From positions 20,493,498-20,557,497 of the forward strand of contig CM042145.1 of assembly GCA_023376005.1 (NCBI GenBank): a DNA stretch of 64,000 bases, given 5' to 3'. The notes beneath the pieces were generated by a model. The model was given only the letters and a program-made list of their open reading frames with translations, did not search any database and was not told the DNA's origin. The position numbers and the translations under genes were made by a program. Positions within the stretch are counted from its first letter, which is position 1, and each line of letters starts with the position of its first letter. This stretch comes from Doryteuthis pealeii (taxonomy: Eukaryota; Mollusca; Cephalopoda; Myopsida; Loliginidae). This document shows positions 39,196 to 48,700 of this stretch, in pieces.

Positions 39196-39334
39196 TACTA
39201 ATAATTTATATACAATCATATTACTTCTATTTAATAATAATCATTCGTAAGTACACAGTTATGTGGTTTCAAGTAACTAATAATAATCCTTAGTAAACAT
39301 TTATAGCTTCAAGTAACTATTCTTCTTTTTTTAA

Positions 39335-39573
39335 TTAGTGAAATAGATCACTAATTAGGACTGGGCCTATTCTAGTAGTGACCACCTCCAGGTTTGAATT
39401 CAGAGTTTTCCGTCTCCTAGACTGGTTGTCTAACCAAGGCTAAAGAGCCCAGTCTGCCCTACTATTTGCCCATAGCTGGAGGGAGAGTAGTTTGATTCAT
39501 ACCTTTCCCAAGGATATTAGCGCTATGTGAACTGTAGCTTAGTCCAGGATTTGAACTCGGGTCGACGAGTCCA
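39335..39573 (-). mobile_element. SINE-B
   Basis: CCTATTCTAGTAGTGACCAC to the head complement CAGGATTTGAACTCGGGTCG, ACGAGTCCATT. The outermost head bases are missing. Confidence 0.85.
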
Positions 39574-39604
39574 TTATAAATAATTTACAGTTATACGGCA
39601 CCAA

Positions 39605-39897
39605 GTGTAGGAAGCGCGTGGTGTAATGGTTAAAATCATGGGAAATGGACTCGTCGCCCCGAGTTCAAATCCTGGATGTGGTAATTGCATTTCACTTAGC
39701 GTTAATACCCTTGGGAAAGGTATGAATCTTACTCTCCCTCCAGCTATGGATAAATAGCAGGGCAGACTGGGCTCTTTAACCTTGGTTAGGCAACCGGTCT
39801 AGGAGAAGGAAAACTCAGAATTCAGACCTGTTGAACTCCGCTTAAGAAATTGACCTTGTGTCACATCCTGCTCGTGCAGAGGGGTTGGTAACTATAT
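39605..39897 (+). mobile_element. SINE-B, full-length reference copy
   Basis: Head GCGCGTGGTGTAATGGTTAA (A-box side) and GAGTTCAAATCCTGGATGTG (B box). The body is CACTTAGCGTTAATACCCTT, CTCTCCCTCCAGCTATGG, AGGCAACCGGTCTAGGAGAA, and the end is TGTGTCACATCCTGCTCGTG, GGGGTTGGTAA, TATATA. This gives the consensus length of ~290 bp. The head resembles tRNA-Gln/Glu-type sequences. Confidence 0.9.
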
Positions 39898-39944
39898 ATA
39901 CGGCACCAATCGACTGTTAGTAATTTTTTTAAACAGATCTATTT

Positions 39945-40110
39945 GACACATAGATGAAACCTTAACAAGTACGACTACTCCAGGTCAGAGTGGACCTGGG
40001 AGTAATGGCAATGAAGAGGTACTCCACACTCCCCAGATCTTCAGAAATGGAGCCTCGACACCAGATGAAGTTAAGTGTCATACCCAGGACACGGACCCAA
40101 CCATGTTTGG
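39945..40110 (+). repeat. Rep-D 5' part
   Basis: CACATAGATGAAACCTTAAC, CCAGGTCAGAGTGGACCTGG, AGTAATGGCAATGAAGAGGT, ACTCCACACTCCCCAGATCT. Confidence 0.75.
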
Positions 40111-40469
40111 ATAGCTGATATTCTTTTTGTTATTTTTGTTGTTATCAAATTTCAGTCTTTGCATTCCCGACATTCCACAGATACTTAATCCATAAGTAAA
40201 ATAAATATTCTTTTTTTCTTTCATGTTTTGTCCACTAATACTATAAAAACTGTTTTATGATATTTGTGGCCACTATATGATATCATAAAAAAGAAAAAGA
40301 AAAGAAAGACCCTTATCTTTCCATGATTGTGCATCGAAGAGGGCTATAGAATGAGTCGACCGAAACCTTACGGTATGGGAGTTAATATTTCGAAACACGT
40401 TTGGAATAATTTTTCCCGAAGTTAGAGAAAAATTGTTTTATTCTATGTATTAAGATTTTTCGGACTGTT

Positions 40470-40560
40470 GTCCTCACTTTTATAGTTATATACACAAATA
40501 CACAACGTTTTGGTCGATATGCCCTCTAACCTTCTTCAGGTGTTTCTTGTCAAATTCTGG
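40470..40560 (-). mobile_element. Penelope-like 3' end with decayed hammerhead
   Basis: On the minus strand CTGAAGA and a GGT..ACC stem are followed by AAAA where GAAA is required, then CGTTGTGTATTTGTG. The core is broken. It directly abuts a truncated MITE-P. Confidence 0.5.
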
Positions 40561-40813
40561 AGTTAACTTTGAACGACGTATCTTTGAGGCGTAACACAGA
40601 TTCTCAAAGATACGTCGTTCAAAGTTAACTGACCTGAAAAAATGTAAAAGTTTTGAAATAAAATAACTGGTGCATTATATCTTTTATTCATTAATATATC
40701 AACACTGAAAATTTCATTAAATTCGGTTAATTCCCTGATTTTTGGTATTTATTTTTCTTTTGGCGGGGTGACATACGATGGTGGAATTTAGGTCCTTTAA
40801 GTTCGATTTAACC
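40560..40813. mobile_element. MITE-P, right half
   Basis: Starts at the inner arm (GTTAACTTTGAACGACGTAT), contains the intact loop GAGGCGTAACACAGATTC, and ends GTTCGATTTAACC. The loop serves as the empty site for the solo LTR of copy 9886-10709. Confidence 0.88.
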
Positions 40814-40975
40814 ATTTTTTCTTTTTTATCTGGTTAGCCCACCTAGTTTATTAACTCGTCCAAGTGGTGCTGCCATACAGTAACACTGACACAACTACGG
40901 CTTGTAAGAATGGGTCAGTGATATTAGCCTGCTAACCACTACACCACGACGAGATTTTAGACAAAAAGATCCAGT

Positions 40976-41161
40976 GTATTTACCAACCCCTCCACACGAG
41001 CAGGATGCGACACAAGGTCTATTTTGAAGCGGAGTTTAACAGGTCTGAATTCTGAGTTTTCCTTCTTCTAGACCGGTTGCCATACCAAGGCTAAAGTGCT
41101 TAGTTACTAAGTTACTATTTACCCATATATAATAGTTGGATGCATACCTTTCCCAAGCGTA
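40976..41161 (-). mobile_element. SINE-B tail and body
   Basis: TTTACCAACCCCTCCACACG, GCGACACAAGGTC, GGAGTTTAACAGGTCTGAAT, GCATACCTTTCCCAAGCG. The head is missing. Confidence 0.8.
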
Positions 41162-41526
41162 GTGTATACTACAATAGAAAGCTTTGTTAGTTTCGTTAAC
41201 GACGACGCACGTGTTTGTTAGGTGTTCTCAAATTTCCACACATGGTTAATAATATTACCTACTGTAATATGTAAACACAGCAGGTGCAATTTTGAAAGTT
41301 TCAGTTTTTACCAGTTTCTGCTTACCTTTCAAAAAGTTCTTCTCGCCTGCTTTAAAGACATTACTATTCAAAACACGAACTTGTCGATTGAACATATAAA
41401 TATAATCCTTAATAAGTGTTGACAATAATCAAAAGAAAAAAAAATGTATACAAAATGGAACAGCTACTATGGGATAATGTTTCGTACGCTTCTTCTTAGA
41501 AAGATCCATAACTCGTTGAAAATAAG

Positions 41527-41660
41527 TAAATACAATAATTTATTTCAACCGTATTACTACGGCATCTTCGTGTTACTTTGGGAAATTCTCAGTAAGAGTC
41601 ATGTTCTTGTGATTACCTGAAGATGCCGTAGTAATATGGTTGAAATAAATTATTGTAATG
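41527..41660. mobile_element. Inverted pair of hammerhead-like Penelope terminal sequences
   Basis: TTTATTTCAACCGTATTACT, ACGGCATCTTC (41540-41572) is inverted at 41620-41655. The plus-strand copy (41612-41659) has ATTAC, CTGAAGA, stem II CCGTA-GTAA-TATGG, GAAA, ..TATT and GTAAT, with stem I ATTAC/GTAAT. The triplet ATT and a tiny stem III make activity doubtful. The minus-strand copy has lost a U in the core. Confidence 0.5.
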
Positions 41661-41804
41661 AAGCAAGTTTAGAGTTTTTCCTTCATTTACTGAATATCTT
41701 GCTCTGTCCTTCCATTCACTGGTATTAGACACATTATGGTCTACCTGCATCAGCTTGGTTAAACCACACATGGAAAGATCCTAACTACAAGGGAAAAAAT
41801 ATAT

Positions 41805-42127
41805 ATATATTCTACGATTTTTCTTTCTTTTTTCTTGTATATCCTAACTAACATTTTGGATTCTTTAAAATTAAACAAATGGTTAGTTTCTAAAATTTGT
41901 TTTGAAAGTGCGTTGTTCAATTTCTAATATCTCTCTTATGTTCCCGGATTCGTTGGTCGATGTGTCTGGACGTCTCCCCGATGTATTGTTTGTTACAATC
42001 CGAACATTGGATGGTGTATACACCAGCATCAGACCTCGTATGGGTGTTATTCTTTTTATTATTAATAATATTTTTTATTGTTTTTGAGGAGTTTGTTATG
42101 GCTTTTATCACTAAATTATTTAGGGAG
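41805..42127 (-). pseudogene. Penelope-like GIY-YIG endonuclease fragment
   Basis: The minus frame holds NNKKNNTHTRSDAGVYTIQC, SDCNKQYIGETSRHIDQRIR and EHKRDIRN, then a frameshift near 41917. It continues NNALSKQILETNHLFNFKES. GVY..YIG is the GIY-YIG signature, and CxxC plus the late H form the Penelope zinc motif. The reverse transcriptase part is absent: a SINE-A joins at 42127. The element's 3' side leads toward the hammerhead-like repeats at 41.5-41.7 kb. Confidence 0.85.
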
Positions 42128-42323
42128 TCTATTCCTTTTTCATTAGCGCTAGACAAGGAGATTGTTTTTGGCATCTGGGGTGGAGCGTCACACCTACCAT
42201 TAGCTCCTCACTTTACCGCACAGATCCCTGTGCTACTCATACGCTGAATTGGCGAAGACCGGTATCGAAGCCGGAACCTTGTGGTTTCAAGTCGGACGCT
42301 CTACCGACTGAGCTAAACCGGCA
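42127..42323 (-). mobile_element. SINE-A, 3' end lost
   Basis: TTCATTAGCGCTAGACAAGG to the complete head complement (ACCGGTATCGAAGCCGGAAC, CTACCGACTGAGCTAAACCG). A good, fairly young head. Confidence 0.88.
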
Positions 42324-42355
42324 CACACACACACACACCACACACACACACACAC

Positions 42356-42387
<32 letters not shown>

Positions 42388-42390
42388 AAT
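42322..42390. repeat. (CA)n(TA)n microsatellite
   Basis: CA runs with two CCA interruptions, ending in TA. It directly follows the SINE-A head. Confidence 0.95.
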
Positions 42391-42399
42391 ATAATATTA

Positions 42400-42500
42400 T
42401 ATTTGAAAGGATGAATAAATAAAGGAAAGAAATGTTGAATGAATGGAATTAATTTAATGAATTACCAACACGTGTTTCGGCCAGGAGTTTGTTCATGTAC
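42400..42500 (-). mobile_element. Penelope/retrozyme fragment with 3' half of a hammerhead
   Basis: Minus strand GGCCGAAACACGTGTTGGTA keeps GAAA, the CACGTG segment and stem I 3' strand. The CTGANGA box is missing or altered (CTCCTG). Beside a (CA)n(TA)n tract. Confidence 0.5.
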
Positions 42501-42624
42501 ACATTGTATTCTATTTATTGTTATTTTAAATATAAAATAAAATAATAATAATAGAAAATTATGAAATATCTAAGTATACAAAGAAAAACGGCCATCTTCA
42601 GGGTAAAATGTTTGATATTTGAAG

Positions 42625-42678
<54 letters not shown>

Positions 42679-42975
42679 ATCCAAATGACTGGTTGTAAGG
42701 GATGATTCTATTTGGGATCTTCGAAATCTCAATGTATAAATCATACTGTATGCTTTGCAAACATATACTCATACAAAATTTTAAAAATCCCCTAAAGAAT
42801 TCTCAATGTAATAATCACTAAATTAGATTAAATACAGGAGCTAGAACTAAAAGAAAATTAAAAAATTTGTTTGAGTTTCTCGTTGAAATAAAGATAACGG
42901 GGTGACGGTTGTTAAGTTTTTCTTTCTTTGAAAGTTATATATATATATATATAATATATATTATATATATATATA
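42500..42975. other. AT-rich stretch with two (TA)n tracts
   Basis: (TA)n at 42625-42674 and 42936-42978. No gene is seen. Confidence 0.6.
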
Positions 42976-43088
42976 TAATTTTTTTTGCTTGAAGGGCAAT
43001 TATAAAATGCATGTATCGCATAAAATTCGATAATTATGAAAATAATCTTGACAAGTAAATCCCGCAAAGGGATGGCTCGCATGCCAGA

Positions 43089-43135
43089 ACACCGTACAGA
43101 CTGTTTTCGACTTTATTAAGTCTCTTCAGCGATGT
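43089..43135 (-). ncRNA. Hammerhead ribozyme, damaged copy
   Basis: Same layout as 43503-43547 but with one-base insertions in GAAA (GAAAACAG) and stem III (TCTGTA). Stem I ACATCG/CGGTGT, CTGAAGA and stem II GACTT-AATA-AAGTC are kept. Activity is doubtful. Confidence 0.6.
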
Positions 43136-43502
43136 ATACTAACGACTCCCCTCCGACAGGAATCGAAACCGGGACTTCACAGGCATAGTCAGAGGACCCA
43201 TATCCGTTCGGCCGCCGGTACATAGCGAACAATCCCTGCGAAATAACCTTGTCAATGATACTATTTACACGCCCTGCCATAGTAGGCAAGTGGACGTTTA
43301 TTTAGTAAAAAAACCGGCCGTAAGCTCTTCGCGAAGTGAATAAGGATTTTTGGATGTTTGTTTTTATAGAAGCAATGTTTGAATAAATTATTATTTATTT
43401 TTGCTTGAAGGCAATTATAAATGCATGTATCGCATAAAATTCGATAATTATAGAAAATAATCTTGACAAGTAAATCCCGCAAAGGATGGCTCGCCATGCA
43501 GA

Positions 43503-43547
43503 ACACCGTACGACTGTTTCGACTTTATTAAGTCTCTTCAGCGATGT
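43503..43547 (-). ncRNA. Hammerhead ribozyme, intact-looking (GTA site)
   Basis: Minus strand: ACATCG, CTGAAGA, GACTT-AATA-AAGTC, GAAA, C-AGTC-G, TA, CGGTGT. Stem I ACATCG/CGGTGT has six pairs (one G-U). Stem III is A-T, C-G with a four-base loop. Cleavage is predicted between 43509 and 43508. Confidence 0.75.
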
Positions 43548-43607
43548 ATACTAAATAAATATAAATATAATTTATTCAACATTGCTTCTATAAAAAAAAC
43601 ATCCAAA

Positions 43608-43611
<4 letters not shown>

Positions 43612-43656
<45 letters not shown>
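43612..43656. repeat. (TA)n microsatellite
   Basis: Directly follows the ribozyme-bearing element. Confidence 0.95.
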
Positions 43657-43657
<1 letters not shown>

Positions 43658-44017
43658 AAACTAAGGTATTCCAATACTTCTGAAAACCAGCATTCAAGAT
43701 TCGTGCTTTTTTCTGCGTTCAAATGCCGGCCACTGTTATAGGTGGAAAAGTCATAACTATCTCAATTACAAGGCAGATCATATAACTTATATAATACAGT
43801 TGTTATCTTGTTGATCTCGCAAGCTATTGATAGTGACATTGTTCTCGATTGCACCAGAATTAGGCTCAAATTCAAAATTCGTGCATGTTTCAGTGTTTAC
43901 TTGGATTATCTATATATATATAAAGGGTAATATATATATACACATTCACTATCACCAGAGCTTGTCTATACATATATAAAGGGCAATTGGTGTGTATGTA
44001 TGTGTATATGTATGTCT

Positions 44018-44190
44018 GATTCATCTGATTCAACGATAAGGACGTCCTTTCTATGTCATATTTGCATCAAACTTTATGGATCTGCAGCGGGTTTGATGAG
44101 TCATTTGAGGGCTCATGCGAGGAAGGGTTCTGGTAGTGGAGTTATGGGATTGTGAGGGACGGTAATGATCTGTAAAGATTATGCTATTGC
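44018..44190 (+). pseudogene. LINE 3' end with zinc finger, inside Hel-1 (copy 2)
   Basis: The sequence ACGTCCTTTCTATGTCATAT encodes the CHICIKLYGSAAGLMSHLRA finger (CxxC..HxxxxH), ending in a TGA before GGACGGTAATGATCTG. About 90% identical by eye to 11830-11980. A short repeat TATGTC flanks it (left ..ATGTATGTC, right ..GCTATGTCC), which may be a target duplication. Confidence 0.7.
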
Positions 44191-44455
44191 TATGTCCAGA
44201 AGAAACTATGAAAATAAAACAATCAATGACAAAGTTAATATATTTACACATTCACTATCACCAGAGCTTGTCTATACATATATAACGGGCAATTGGTATG
44301 TATGTATATGTATATGTATGTCCGGAAGAAAATATAAACAATAAAACAATCAATGACAAAGATAATATATATACACATTCACTATCACCGGTGCTTTCTT
44401 TTCGTGCAAAAATAATTAAGATTTGATTTATATTCGTTAAGATAACTAGCAAATA

Positions 44456-45095
44456 TATGCACCCTCCGGGTGCAAGTATTTAAGTTTTAATGTAATAAAA
44501 TATTGTATTAAATTAGAAAGGCTAATGAAACTAAATAAGAATACAGATAAAAAGATTTGAAACAGAGGGAGTATAATAAAAGATTTGAAACAGAGGGAGT
44601 ATAATAAAAAATGGAACAACTGAAACTTACACTTCCATCACTCTCGTCTTTCATTGTTATTTTTTCTAATTTAAGTATTTAGTTAAAAGAGGAAGTAAAG
44701 ATAAATGACAGTTATTTTATCTTGTTAATGGATTTCATTTAAGATTCATTGAAGAGATTTTTGCTTATATTCATTAAATAAAAACAAACAGTTAGAAATC
44801 AATAATACTAAGCACATATTTATTAAATTCGATTTTTAATATTAATATGCAAATTGCCTTCCTGTTCACACTGTAAACCGCTATTTTGTTGTATATATAA
44901 AATATAATTGCATGTTGTCAGTATGTAGACATAGTTAACAGTATTAATAATGTAAGACAATTTTATTAATAATTGAGGTAAAATAAAAATAAAATCATGG
45001 AGAATGTGATGTCAATAACTAAGAGAATTGTGACTTGAGTAGGAATATAGTTTCGGTTACAGACAGAAAAACACACAATCTCCATTATAATAAGA
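44456..45095 (-). mobile_element. Hel-2 Helitron (copy b) nested in Hel-1
   Basis: 640 bp from CTAG (44456, hairpin end) to ..TTATAATAAGA. The left host ..TTAAGATAA and right host TTTAAAAATAGAATTTAAAT join into the Hel-1 sequence seen unbroken at 14875-14905 (GAAGATAATTAAAAAATAAA). This fixes the ends and an A/T target without duplication. Confidence 0.9.
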
Positions 45096-45356
45096 TTTAA
45101 AAATAGAATTTAAATGATAGCAGCATGGAATTTTTTTTTTATTTGCATGCAATATTTTAAATGGCAGACATCAATTTTTCTTTTCAGAGTGGCTGGATCA
45201 ACGCAAGGTCTTTTTACATAGCATTTTTAATGAGGCATCCTGTGAGGATCCAACTCACGATTCAATACTAATTGATCTGCGAGACTATCTTTTTACCCCC
45301 CCTCTACCTAGGTAACGCCGGGTAGTCGCTTCTAGTCATAAATATGGACTATATTT

Positions 45357-45383
45357 ATTTATTTATTTATTTATATACATACA
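45357..45383. repeat. (TTTA)n short tandem repeat
   Basis: About five TTTA units and an ATAC-like run between Hel-1 and a SINE-B. Confidence 0.85.
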
Positions 45384-45654
45384 TATTTACTAACCCCTCC
45401 ACACGAGCAGGATGTGACACAAGGTCAATTTCTTAGGCGGAGTTTAACAGGTTTGAATTCAGAGTTTTCCTTCTCCTAGACTGGTTGTCTAACCAAGGTT
45501 AAAGAGCCCAGTCTGCCCTACACTTTTACTCATAGCTTGAGGGAGAGTAGTTGGATGCATACCTTTCCCAAGGGTATTAGCGCAATGTGAAATGCAAACA
45601 GCCTCATCCAGGATTTGAACTCGGGTCGACTTTAACCCTCACACCACACGTCTT
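45384..45654 (-). mobile_element. SINE-B, near full length
   Basis: TTTACTAACCCCTCCACACG to ATCCAGGATTTGAACTCGGG and CACACCACACGTC. About 12 bp in the anticodon-arm region are deleted (GTCGACTTTAACC). Confidence 0.88.
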
Positions 45655-45730
45655 TTATATATATATAATATTATGTAGCGTCAGAATCTCGTGGGAAAAA
45701 ACATCGAAATTTTAACTTTTTACTGATTTG

Positions 45731-45860
45731 ATGGTAGATGTGGCGCTCCACCCCAGATGCTCAAATAATCTCCTTGGTCTAGCGTTAGTGAAAAGGGGAT
45801 AGACTCCCTCGCTGATTGGCTGATACAGACATTAGGCCGACCCGACGACTTTACTTTTTT
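45731..45860 (+). mobile_element. SINE-A, 5'-truncated
   Basis: GATGGTAGATGTGGCGCTCC, CTAGCGTTAGTGAAAAGGGG, CGACCCGACGACTTTACTTT. Confidence 0.85.
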
Positions 45861-45879
45861 TTACTTTACTGATATTTTA

Positions 45880-46095
45880 TTCTGATTTAGCTCAGTCAGT
45901 AGAGCAATCACCTAGTGAACCACAAGGTTCCGGGTTCGATACCGGCTCTTGCCAAGTCAGTGCGTGAGTAGCAGATCTTGAATCTGTGTGGTAAAGTGGG
46001 GAGACGCTAAAATAATCTCGCTAGGGGAAAAGGTATAGACTCCCTCGCTGTATGGCTGGTACCGATGTTAGACCGCCCCGCAGACTCGACTTAAG
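45880..46095 (+). mobile_element. SINE-A, full length with internal deletion
   Basis: Head GATTTAGCTCAGTCAGTAGA and GGTTCCGGGTTCGATACCGG. The body is shortened between GTGGGGAGACGCTAAAATAA and the end CCGCCCCGCAGACTCGACT. Confidence 0.85.
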
Positions 46096-46127
46096 ACTCA
46101 AACTCAAATACTTTCCTTCTACTCGGG

Positions 46128-46345
46128 TCGGGGGTCTAGACCGGTGAAGTAATTAACAGCGTTGATCCCAGGGGGGCTATCCCCCCATACAATACCTGCC
46201 CCCTTGATTTAAAGGGGCAGGGCTGAGTTTATTGCCCAGTGCCCGATGCGCCCCCCTTTGAGGGGGGAATGCCGACGGGATCAACGCATTTTTTGCACCT
46301 ACCATGTGGTCCCACATTAAAATGTCCTTGTGTCACACCCGTATA
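46128..46345 (+). repeat. Rep-D inner segment
   Basis: TTGATTTAAAGGGGCAGGGC, GAGTTTATTGCCCAGTGCC and GGGATCAACGCATTTTTTGC match, inverted, 58250-58445. G/C-rich for this window. Confidence 0.7.
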
Positions 46346-46497
46346 CGTCGGATACGCGGTAAATACACAAACACCTTAAGACTCACGTCTCTTTTTGCCT
46401 CAGAGGAGAATAATTTACTGATTCTTTTTTTACGCAAGGACATGTTCAATTTTTCTTTCTTTCTTTTCTTTCTCTCTTTCTTTCTTTTTTCTTTCTC

Positions 46498-46539
<42 letters not shown>

Positions 46540-47120
46540 GTTCTTTCTCCAATTTTTACGAAATAGTGTCATTGCATGCTATTTTTCTTTTTCTTTTTCT
46601 TTACAAGAGGTTGACACATGCTAAATCTGAGGGCGTGGCCTAAGTAAACCTGAATCTATTTGAGAACTGAAAAAAATCGTGACCGTCTATTTTAGCAGAA
46701 AGGATGTTTGTCAAAAGTGACCAACGCGTGACTTGGCTTGCTTCATCATGCTGATCACGAAAGAGTAGGAGGGTGGTGGCGATTCTGGTCAGGCAACTTA
46801 ACGCACACACGGGTGAAGAGGCCATTGGATCGTATTTCTTTAGTTGACTGTGGGCGTGTAATTCAACAAGCTTTTTGTTCTTCGCATTTAAAATAGACTT
46901 TAGATTCCCCACATAACATCGGCTGGTACTGGAAAACTGACAGTGAGAAGTTGGTGGACTCGTTCGACTTTGTTTCTTCTACAATTATTTTACTATTTCG
47001 TTCTTAAATCGAAAAAAAAAAAAAAGAAGAATTTTGACTGGTTTATTAAAAAGGGGATAGCTTTAAAAATTGCGGCGCAGAGCAACATCAGAATTAAACT
47101 CATTATGCTTAAAATGATAA
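46346..47120. other. No gene; (TTTC)n tract and A-run
   Basis: (TTTC)n at 46457-46545 and an A-run at 47012-47025. The 90-codon minus frame at 46640-46912 matches nothing I know. Confidence 0.5.
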
Positions 47121-47338
47121 GGCGTCCTATCGTGATGTAAGGGTTAACAAGCTAGTCTCGCAGATCCAATACTACTGAAAAGTAAGTTTTATCATCGCAG
47201 GATGTTCCATACTTGCGAGCTGGTGTTACTTCCTACCAGTGGCGAAGGGGTTGGGCAAAAAGGATTTTAATAGTTAACAACCTAGTATCATAGATTCATT
47301 AGTATGGAATAGCGAGATCGATCCTCGCTGGATGTCCC

Positions 47339-47400
<62 letters not shown>
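47121..47400 (+). mobile_element. Two SINE-C copies and (TG)n
   Basis: First copy: CGTGATGTAAGGGTTAACAA, TAGTCTCGCAGATCCAAT, CTTCCTACCAGTGGCGAAGG. Second, partial: CAACCTAGTATCATAGATTC, GCGAGATCGATCCTCGCTGG. (TA)n(TG)n follows at 47341-47400. Confidence 0.75.
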
Positions 47401-47401
<1 letters not shown>

Positions 47402-47620
47402 GTTTTTCACGGAACAGATAGACTCTCTACTTTTAACACACTTTTCTGCCCGGATAATAGTGGCCTGTCAAACACTTAAAAATTATTTTAATTTTTTAAA
47501 ACTATCTAAAAACAATTTCTTCAACTAGAAATTTTCTCTTGACGATGACTTAAGATTGAAACTAGTTGAGAAAATTAAACATAAAATAAATATTCCTGTT
47601 TGTCTTACCACTTTTTGTTC

Positions 47621-47621
<1 letters not shown>

Positions 47622-47672
<51 letters not shown>

Positions 47673-48060
47673 TCTTAAGGAATGGAGCCGACAATCCAAG
47701 TTCAAATCCTGAACGTGGCTGTTTGAGTTTCACTTTCGCATGAATAATCTTAGGTAAATAGTAGGGCTGAGTGGGCCTTTTAGCCTTGGTAAGGTAGGTA
47801 TTTACCCAATCCGTTTGCCAGGGCTTTCCCGTCTTGGTGTAATAGTTAGCAAGCTAGTCTCGCAAATCCAAAATTCTGAATTGCGAGCTTGATCCTCGCT
47901 GGATGTCTCATACTTGCGATCTTGTGTCACATCCTACCCGTGGAGAACGGATTGGATAAATACCTTCCTAAGGGCTTTCCGTCTTGGTATGATGGTTAGC
48001 AAACTAGTCTCACGGATCCATTACTTCTGAAGATTGGTACAAGGAGATTCCTCTCTCGGT
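47622..48060 (+). mobile_element. SINE-B and two SINE-C copies in direct order
   Basis: (TA)n(GA)n lies at 47622-47672. A divergent SINE-B (CAAGTTCAAATCCTGAACGT) lies at 47673-47820. SINE-C copies start at 47829 (GTCTTGGTGTAATAGTTAGC, full to GGATTGGATAAATACC) and 47978 (GTCTTGGTATGATGGTTAGC, broken at ACTTCTGAAGATTGG). Confidence 0.75.
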
Positions 48061-48117
48061 GCGTTGAAAACCGAAAACCAAATTGGGTGGTTTGATTGAC
48101 CCGGCAGCCACTATTGC

Positions 48118-48185
48118 ATGGTTATTGGTTTGTTTTGTTTTACGGCATATCAACCTCAGTGGGTCATTTAATGCCGATAAAGTTT
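48118..48185 (-). repeat. Shared SINE tail
   Basis: GGTTTGTTTTGTTTTACGGC, ATATCAACCTCAGTGGGTCA, TTTAATGCCG. Confidence 0.65.
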
Positions 48186-48243
48186 TGAAATAAATCAATT
48201 CTTAATGGATAATACAATTTTTTTATAAATACATTTTTTTATT

Positions 48244-48700
48244 TAACCCATAGATGGGACCCTAACAGGTACTACCACTCCGGGTCAGAGTGGACCAGGG
48301 AGCAATGGTGATGAAGGGGTGCTCCACATTCCCCAAACCTCCAGAACTGGAACCTCACCATCAGATAGAGTTTAACGTCATTCTCAGGACATGTAGACCC
48401 GCAGCCACCGCCTTCTAGCACCCATATGATAAAAAGGGGTTGGGGCTTGCCATAAGGGCAATAGGGTTGGGAAAATCATATAGGTGCTAGGGCATGACGT
48501 GACCAGCCGATTGATCGGAGGGGGCCTCTCCGACCGCCTGTCTAGCCCAAAATAGGGCCAAAGTGGAGTATTGCATGTCATCCCACCTGGGCTCTATCCT
48601 TAAGCATCACGGGTCGCCACCCACGGCCAACAGGTGGCCCCATTGGGGGAGTCTTACCCCTCTGCAGAGGTGCAGTCGGTGTGGTTATTAAAAAATGTTA
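48244..48700 (+). repeat. Rep-D, long copy
   Basis: Ordered blocks: CCCATAGATGGGACCCTAAC, CCGGGTCAGAGTGGACCAGG, AGCAATGGTGATGAAGGGGT, CCTCACCATCAGATAGAG, GATAAAAAGGGGTTGGGGC, ATAGGTGCTAGGGC, GCCGATTGATCGGAGGGGGC, GGAGTCTTACCCCTCTGCAG. No ORF spans it, so it is non-autonomous. The transposition class is unknown: no TIR, LTR or A-box is evident. Confidence 0.75.

Larger units (their letters stand above)
42980..43620 (-). mobile_element. Hammerhead-bearing element in tandem (second retrozyme/PLE-like pair)
   Basis: 42984-43140 and 43398-43555 are direct copies (TATCGCATAAAATTCGATAA, ATCTTGACAAGTAAATCCCG, GGATGGCTCGC). Each contains a hammerhead. The intervening part (43141-43397) includes GAATCGAAACCGGGACTTCA and GTTCGGCCGCCGGTACATAG, a tRNA-like B-box-containing stretch. 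43345-43393 recurs inverted at 43566-43612 beside (TA)n. Confidence 0.75.
43908..45335 (+). mobile_element. Hel-1 Helitron, composite copy with nested insertions
   Basis: The 3' end is intact: hairpin ACCTAGGTAACGCCGGGT, AGTCGCTT, CTAG (45332-45335) before host T. The 5' part is repeated: CATATATAAAGGGCAATTGG at 43974, CATATATAACGGGCAATTGG at 44276, and an AT-rich variant near 43913. Each is followed by CACATTCACTATCACC. It contains a LINE zinc-finger end (44018-44190) and a whole Hel-2 (44456-45095). Confidence 0.85.

Noticed and set aside
40500..40555. Functional hammerhead on the minus strand
   Set aside because: GAAA is changed to AAAA and stem II is weak. It is kept only as a decayed PLE end.
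46640..46912. 90-codon minus-strand frame as a gene
   Set aside because: No domain, no homologous copy here, and codon use like the surrounding non-coding DNA.
47525..47590. Hammerhead ribozyme (TTGACGATGACTTAAGATTG followed by AAAC)
   Set aside because: An extra T disrupts the CTGANGA box and no cleavage triplet or stem I fits.
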